DNA from: Beijerinckiaceae bacterium
Lineage (GTDB): Bacteria; Pseudomonadota; Alphaproteobacteria; Rhizobiales; Beijerinckiaceae
Assembly: GCA_004298435.1 (NCBI GenBank)
Contig: SCSF01000013.1
Location: forward strand, 1-33,923
DNA length: 33,923 bases
Reading direction: 5' to 3'
The notes under the pieces were generated by a model that saw only the letters and a list, made by a program, of their open reading frames with translations, searched no databases and had not been told where the DNA came from. Positions 30,581 through 33,923 of the stretch are shown here, in pieces. The first letter of the stretch is position 1, and every line of letters begins with the position of its first letter. The position numbers and the translations under genes were made by a program.

Positions 30581-30922
30581 TTAGGGCGTGGCATCGAGGA
30601 AATCGCGGCCGAGACGGTCCTCTACCTCGACGATCCATAAGTCCGGATCGAAAGAGAGTTCGCGTCGCAGGCGTGTTTCCGCCGCCGCCGCATCGATCCA
30701 GTCGCTCGCGTGCATGCGGCCAAAGATGCGTGCATCATGCTCCACTTCGCTTTGCGGCGCCGGGCCGAACAAGGCGCTTGAGCCATCGAGCCGATCGATC
30801 TTCACGATGATCACGCCAGCTTCCGCCGCCCCGCGCCGGCGCAGGACCGCGCTCACCCCCTCGACAGCGCAGCGGCGCAGATAGGCCGCTACCCAGAAAT
30901 CGCTGCGCAGCCGGCTGCTCAT
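30581..30922 (-). CDS. DUF1491-family protein
   Basis: 113 residues. The sequence RLRSDFWVAAYLRRCAVEGVSAVLRRRGAAEAG in part (about 4-36) and VKIDRLDGSSALFGPAPQ (about 40-57), with the closing DPDLWIVEVEDRLGRDFL, matches the DUF1491 family of alphaproteobacteria. The function is unknown. ATG 30922 overlaps the stop of the upstream methyltransferase as ATGA; in-frame starts further up would overlap that gene more deeply. No signal peptide or membrane segment; probably cytoplasmic. Confidence 0.88.
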   Translation of the reverse strand: MSSRLRSDFWVAAYLRRCAVEGVSAVLRRRGAAEAGVIIVKIDRLDGSSALFGPAPQSEVEHDARIFGRMHASDWIDAAAAETRLRRELSFDPDLWIVEVEDRLGRDFLDATP

Positions 30923-31701
30923 TTCGCGATCCGCTGGCATGTCGCGCCTGTTTCCCAAGAGCTCCAATCCCCTCTCAGGAATTCGTCGCAACTGATCAGA
31001 TTCAAAAGGTCTTTTTGATGCGCCTGAAGAACCATGAACGCGCGGCCGAAATCATTTCCAATGCAATTCCATTCGCGCCAGGCGCGTTTCCGCCGCGCGC
31101 GAGCGGCCCGTCGCCGGGAGCTTGGGTCCAGAAAACTGCCGCCGACCGTCCTTCCGAGTTTCGCCCAATGCGATCGGAGATCCCGCTTACAGATGATGCC
31201 GCAGCCGTAATCGGTATCGACCGTGCAATGGCGGAGCCGGCGCTCATGGACGAAGTCCAGATAGGCCTTGTAATTCGTCCCACACCATTCGCCGGGCATG
31301 AACCTCGGTGCGGCGGTAGCTGCGTTTGGCGGGAGGCAGTCATGGACGACGAGCATCCCGCTCTCGTCGATCAGATCGAATGCGGCACCAAGATCACGGT
31401 ACGCCAATTCATATTCATGGAAGCCATCGACGAGGATGATATCAAAACGAAGCTTGTCTCTGCTCATCGCCGAAAGGCATTCGGCTATATTGAAGTTTTC
31501 GCTTCGAAAATCGATTTTGAGGCCATCGTCGAAATCGGCAGGACAATTGTACATAAGGCGATGTGCTTTCGGCAGCCGTTTCAGGTCCAGATCCTTGTAA
31601 AAATTGCCGGTCGTCGCGGTACAAAGTTCCAGGTATCGCGTAAACCCAAATCGTGCGGCTAAGAGACCTATGATTTCCATTTTCGAGAGATGCACCGTCA
31701 T
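30919..31701 (-). CDS. Class I SAM-dependent methyltransferase-like protein
   Basis: 260 residues. The order of motifs fits the Methyltransf_24 type: YLELCTATTGNFYKDLD (motif I region, about 26-42), DFRSENFNIAECLS, FDIILVDGFHEYELAYRDLGAAFDLI in part (about 85-110) and GMLVVHDCLPPNA (about 114-126). The glycine-rich SAM loop is weak (ELCTATTGNF), so activity is not assured. Such proteins often modify sugars or surface polymers. ATG 31701 (MTVHL) is preferred over TTG 31713; AAAGAG lies just before it. It heads a two-gene unit with DUF1491. The region near its start is less GC-rich than its neighbours. Confidence 0.72.
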   Translation of the reverse strand: MTVHLSKMEIIGLLAARFGFTRYLELCTATTGNFYKDLDLKRLPKAHRLMYNCPADFDDGLKIDFRSENFNIAECLSAMSRDKLRFDIILVDGFHEYELAYRDLGAAFDLIDESGMLVVHDCLPPNAATAAPRFMPGEWCGTNYKAYLDFVHERRLRHCTVDTDYGCGIICKRDLRSHWAKLGRTVGGSFLDPSSRRRAARARRKRAWREWNCIGNDFGRAFMVLQAHQKDLLNLISCDEFLRGDWSSWETGATCQRIAK

Positions 31702-31839
31702 AGGCTCTTTCAATAGCAGGGACGCATCTGATCGCGAAACCCGAACTCATATGTAGCCGCGGCTGGCTCCCTTGCACTTTCACGCCTGCCCTGGCCGCGC
31801 TAAAAAGCCCCCCGAAATCCGAATAATCAGGAGAGATCC

Positions 31840-33225
31840 ATGACCGCTCTCGACGCGACTTTGGCGCGCATCGATTCCAATCTCGATCAGGCGCTGAACC
31901 GCCTCTTCGCACTGGTCGCCATTCCATCGGTCTCGACGGATCCAGCCTTCGCGGCCGAATGCCGGCGAGCGGCGGAATGGCTTGTCGGGGAATTACGCGG
32001 CGTCGGCTTCGAGACATCGCTTTATCCGACGGAAGGCCACCCGATGGTCGTCGCCAAAGCGCGAAGCGGCAAGCCCGGCGCGCCGCATCTTCTCTTTTAC
32101 GGACATTACGATGTGCAGCCCCCGGATCCGCTCGAATTGTGGGAGACGCCGCCTTTCGAGCCGCGCTTATCGGAGACACCCGGCGGAAAGCAGATCGTCG
32201 GCCGCGGCGTCGCCGACGACAAGGGCCAGTTGATGACCTTCGTCGAGGCCTGCCGGGCTTACAAGGAAACAGCCGGCAGCCTGCCCTGCGATGTCACCAT
32301 ATTGCTGGAAGGCGAGGAGGAGTCGGGCTCGAAATCCCTGCCTGCCTTCCTCTCCGCTCATCGCGAAGAGCTTGCCGCCGATCTCGTGCTCGTTTGCGAC
32401 ACCAGCATGTGGGACCGCAAGACACCCGCCATCACAACGATGCTGCGCGGTCTCGTGCTTGAAGAGGTGGTGATCCACGCCGCCGATCGCGATCTCCATT
32501 CCGGGATGTTCGGCGGTGCGGCGGTCAATCCGATCCATGTGCTCGCGAAGATCATCACCGACCTGCATGACGAACGCCATCGCATCACCCTGCCCGGTTT
32601 CTACGACGGCGTTACCGAACTGCCGGAGGATGTCGCCGCACAATGGCGTCGCCTGTCGCAGGGCCGGCAGGATTTTCTAAGCGAGGTCGGGCTTTCTCAG
32701 CCGGCGGGGGAGACAGGCCGCGACATTCTCGAAATGATTTGGGCCAGACCCACCTGCGACGTGAACGGCATCATCGGCGGCTACACGGGAAAAGGCTCCA
32801 AGACGGTGCTACCGGCCAGTGCCAGCGCCAAATTCTCCTTCCGCCTCGTCGGCCAACAGGATCCGGAAAAGATCGCCGCGAGCTTCCGCAGCTTTGTCGA
32901 GGCGCGGCTTCCGGCTGACTGCCATGCCGAGTTCATCCCGCACGGCGCTTCACCGGCGCATCAACTGCCATTCAGTTCCGACGCGCTGACCCGTGCGCGT
33001 GCGGCTCTCAAGCAGGAATGGGGTGCGGAGCCGGTGCTGGCGGGCTGCGGCGGCTCGATCCCGATCGTCGGAGCCTTCAAGCAGGACCTCGGCATGGACG
33101 CTTTGATGATCGGCTTCGGTCTCGACGACGACCGCATTCATTCGCCCAATGAGAAATACGAACTCAGCTCATTTCATAAGGGGGCGCGAAGCTGGGCGCG
33201 CGTGCTGGACGCGCTGGCGGGGTGA
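31840..33225 (+). CDS. M20-family metallopeptidase (dipeptidase)
   Basis: 461 residues with the M20 metal centre: His89 and Asp91 in FYGHYDVQPPDP, Asp126-Asp127 in GRGVADDKGQ, the catalytic Glu pair in LEGEEESGS (about 156-164), LHSGMFGGAAVNP, and the last His ligand in DRIHSPNEKYELSSFHKGA. A dimerisation lid lies between about 205 and 330. The family removes amino acids from dipeptides or similar amides using two zinc ions in the cytoplasm; the exact substrate is not clear. ATG 31840 has AGGAG 8 nt upstream. Transcribed divergently from the methyltransferase. Confidence 0.92.
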   Translation: MTALDATLARIDSNLDQALNRLFALVAIPSVSTDPAFAAECRRAAEWLVGELRGVGFETSLYPTEGHPMVVAKARSGKPGAPHLLFYGHYDVQPPDPLELWETPPFEPRLSETPGGKQIVGRGVADDKGQLMTFVEACRAYKETAGSLPCDVTILLEGEEESGSKSLPAFLSAHREELAADLVLVCDTSMWDRKTPAITTMLRGLVLEEVVIHAADRDLHSGMFGGAAVNPIHVLAKIITDLHDERHRITLPGFYDGVTELPEDVAAQWRRLSQGRQDFLSEVGLSQPAGETGRDILEMIWARPTCDVNGIIGGYTGKGSKTVLPASASAKFSFRLVGQQDPEKIAASFRSFVEARLPADCHAEFIPHGASPAHQLPFSSDALTRARAALKQEWGAEPVLAGCGGSIPIVGAFKQDLGMDALMIGFGLDDDRIHSPNEKYELSSFHKGARSWARVLDALAG

Positions 33226-33242
33226 CAGACTGTCGATGGGGG

Positions 33243-33278
33243 CGCGTTCCTTCTCCCACAAGTAAGAGAAGGAGCGCG
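33243..33278. terminator. Probable bidirectional terminator hairpin
   Basis: Arms 33243-33255 and 33266-33278 form a 13-bp stem with one T-G pair (cgcg, tccttctc and complements) and a 10-nt loop. It lies between the converging M20 peptidase and aquaporin genes. No T-run follows on either side, so termination could be weak or Rho-dependent. Confidence 0.6.
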
Positions 33279-33296
33279 GAGTTAAGCACGCGTTCC

Positions 33297-33923
33297 TCAT
33301 TCCGCCGGCGCGGGGGTTGACGCTATGCGCGGTCTGTCCTCCGACGCCGGCTCATCACCAAGCAGACGCGCGACAAGACCGCCGAGAATGCCGCCGGCGA
33401 TCGGCGCCAGCCAGAACAGCCATAATTGATGGATATAGGCCGCGCCCGCGAAGAGTGCGGGGCCGGTGCTGCGCGCCGGATTGACCGACGTATTGGTGAC
33501 CGGGATCGAGATCAGATGGATGAGCGTCAACGCGAGTCCGATCGCGATTGGCGCAAAGCCACCCGGCGCATTCGGCGCGGTCGAGCCCATGATGACGACC
33601 AGGAAGAAAAACGTCGCGACGATTTCCATCACCACGCAGGACGTCAGATCGTAATGGCCGGGGCTAAGGGCGCCATAGCCGTTGGAGGCGAAGCCGCCTG
33701 CCTCGAAACCGGGTTTGCCGCTCGCAATCAGATACAGCACCGCTGCCGCTGCGATCGCGCCGGCAACCTGTGCAACAACATAAGGAACGATGTAGCTCGC
33801 CGGGATGCGTCCTCCTGCCCAAAGGCCGAAGGTGACAGCCGGATTGAAATGCGCGCCTGAAATGCCGCCGACGGCATAGGCCATCGTCAGCAGCGTAAGG
33901 CCGAAGGCGAGCGCAACGCCCAC
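33297..33923 (-). CDS. aqpZ: Aquaporin Z-type water channel, N-terminus cut by the window edge
   Basis: 208 residues of a MIP-family channel. Both pore signatures are present, HFNPAVT (about residue 25) and SVNPARS (about 145), with the selectivity-filter Arg directly after the second NPA, and five of the six membrane spans. Histidine before the first NPA and the pattern GAHFNPAVT favour a water channel of the AqpZ type rather than a glycerol channel. A Pro/Ala-rich charged tail ends the protein. The true start lies beyond 33923. It converges on the M20 peptidase. Confidence 0.9.
   Translation of the reverse strand: MGVALAFGLTLLTMAYAVGGISGAHFNPAVTFGLWAGGRIPASYIVPYVVAQVAGAIAAAAVLYLIASGKPGFEAGGFASNGYGALSPGHYDLTSCVVMEIVATFFFLVVIMGSTAPNAPGGFAPIAIGLALTLIHLISIPVTNTSVNPARSTGPALFAGAAYIHQLWLFWLAPIAGGILGGLVARLLGDEPASEDRPRIASTPAPAE

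Overview
The window looks like a chromosomal segment of a GC-rich methylotrophic alphaproteobacterium of the order Hyphomicrobiales, most likely family Beijerinckiaceae. The reasons are a lanthanide-type methanol dehydrogenase (XoxF) start at the left edge, a gene order typical of rhizobia, small families known from this order (DUF1491, the UPF0260/YcgN family, DUF1214/DUF1254) and several Hyphomicrobiales-style palindromic repeats. The family-level placement is an inference.

Layout. 1-4823: the 5' end of xoxF (minus strand); a divergent Rieske-FAD ferredoxin-reductase-like gene; a STAS-domain gene; a TerC/YjbE membrane protein; an MFS exporter. 4970-22347: a long block that matches, from memory, the rhizobial cluster feuN-feuP-feuQ, cycHJKL (ccmIEFH), degP, an OmpR-type regulator and kinase, glnE, and a PleC-type kinase. 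All of it reads on the minus strand except the PleC-type kinase, which converges on glnE. The block is split once, by a plus-strand glutathione S-transferase gene lying between ccmH and degP. It joins envelope functions: cytochrome c maturation (needed for the c-type cytochromes that accept electrons from methanol dehydrogenase), periplasmic proteolysis, two envelope-sensing two-component systems and nitrogen control through GlnE.

22348-26405: a promoter-type gap with a 17-bp tandem repeat, then three Tad-pilus-like minor pilin/anchor genes (a TadG-like von Willebrand protein and two TadE-like proteins, one ending in an all Gly/Ser tract and a Cys/Trp tail), then a YcgN-type Cys-cluster protein. 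26542-30302: a class A penicillin-binding protein, a DUF1214/DUF1254 pair and a small protein with a strong ribosome binding site. 30303-33923: a palindrome-rich gap, DUF1491 and methyltransferase genes overlapping by ATGA, an M20 dipeptidase and a truncated aquaporin.

The most notable observations are these. (1) The small secreted PepSY-like protein in the FeuN position carries five tetrads that place a histidine every fourth residue, like a metal-binding helix face next to an iron-linked two-component system. (2) A strong intrinsic terminator ends only 15 nt before the response-regulator start downstream of degP. (3) A TadE-like protein has a 59-residue Gly/Ser tract and a Cys/Trp-rich tail. 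(4) Paired inverted REP elements sit at convergent gene ends, and one supplies the last ten codons and stop of the transferase. I found no CRISPR array, tRNA, rRNA, insertion sequence or clear phage gene.
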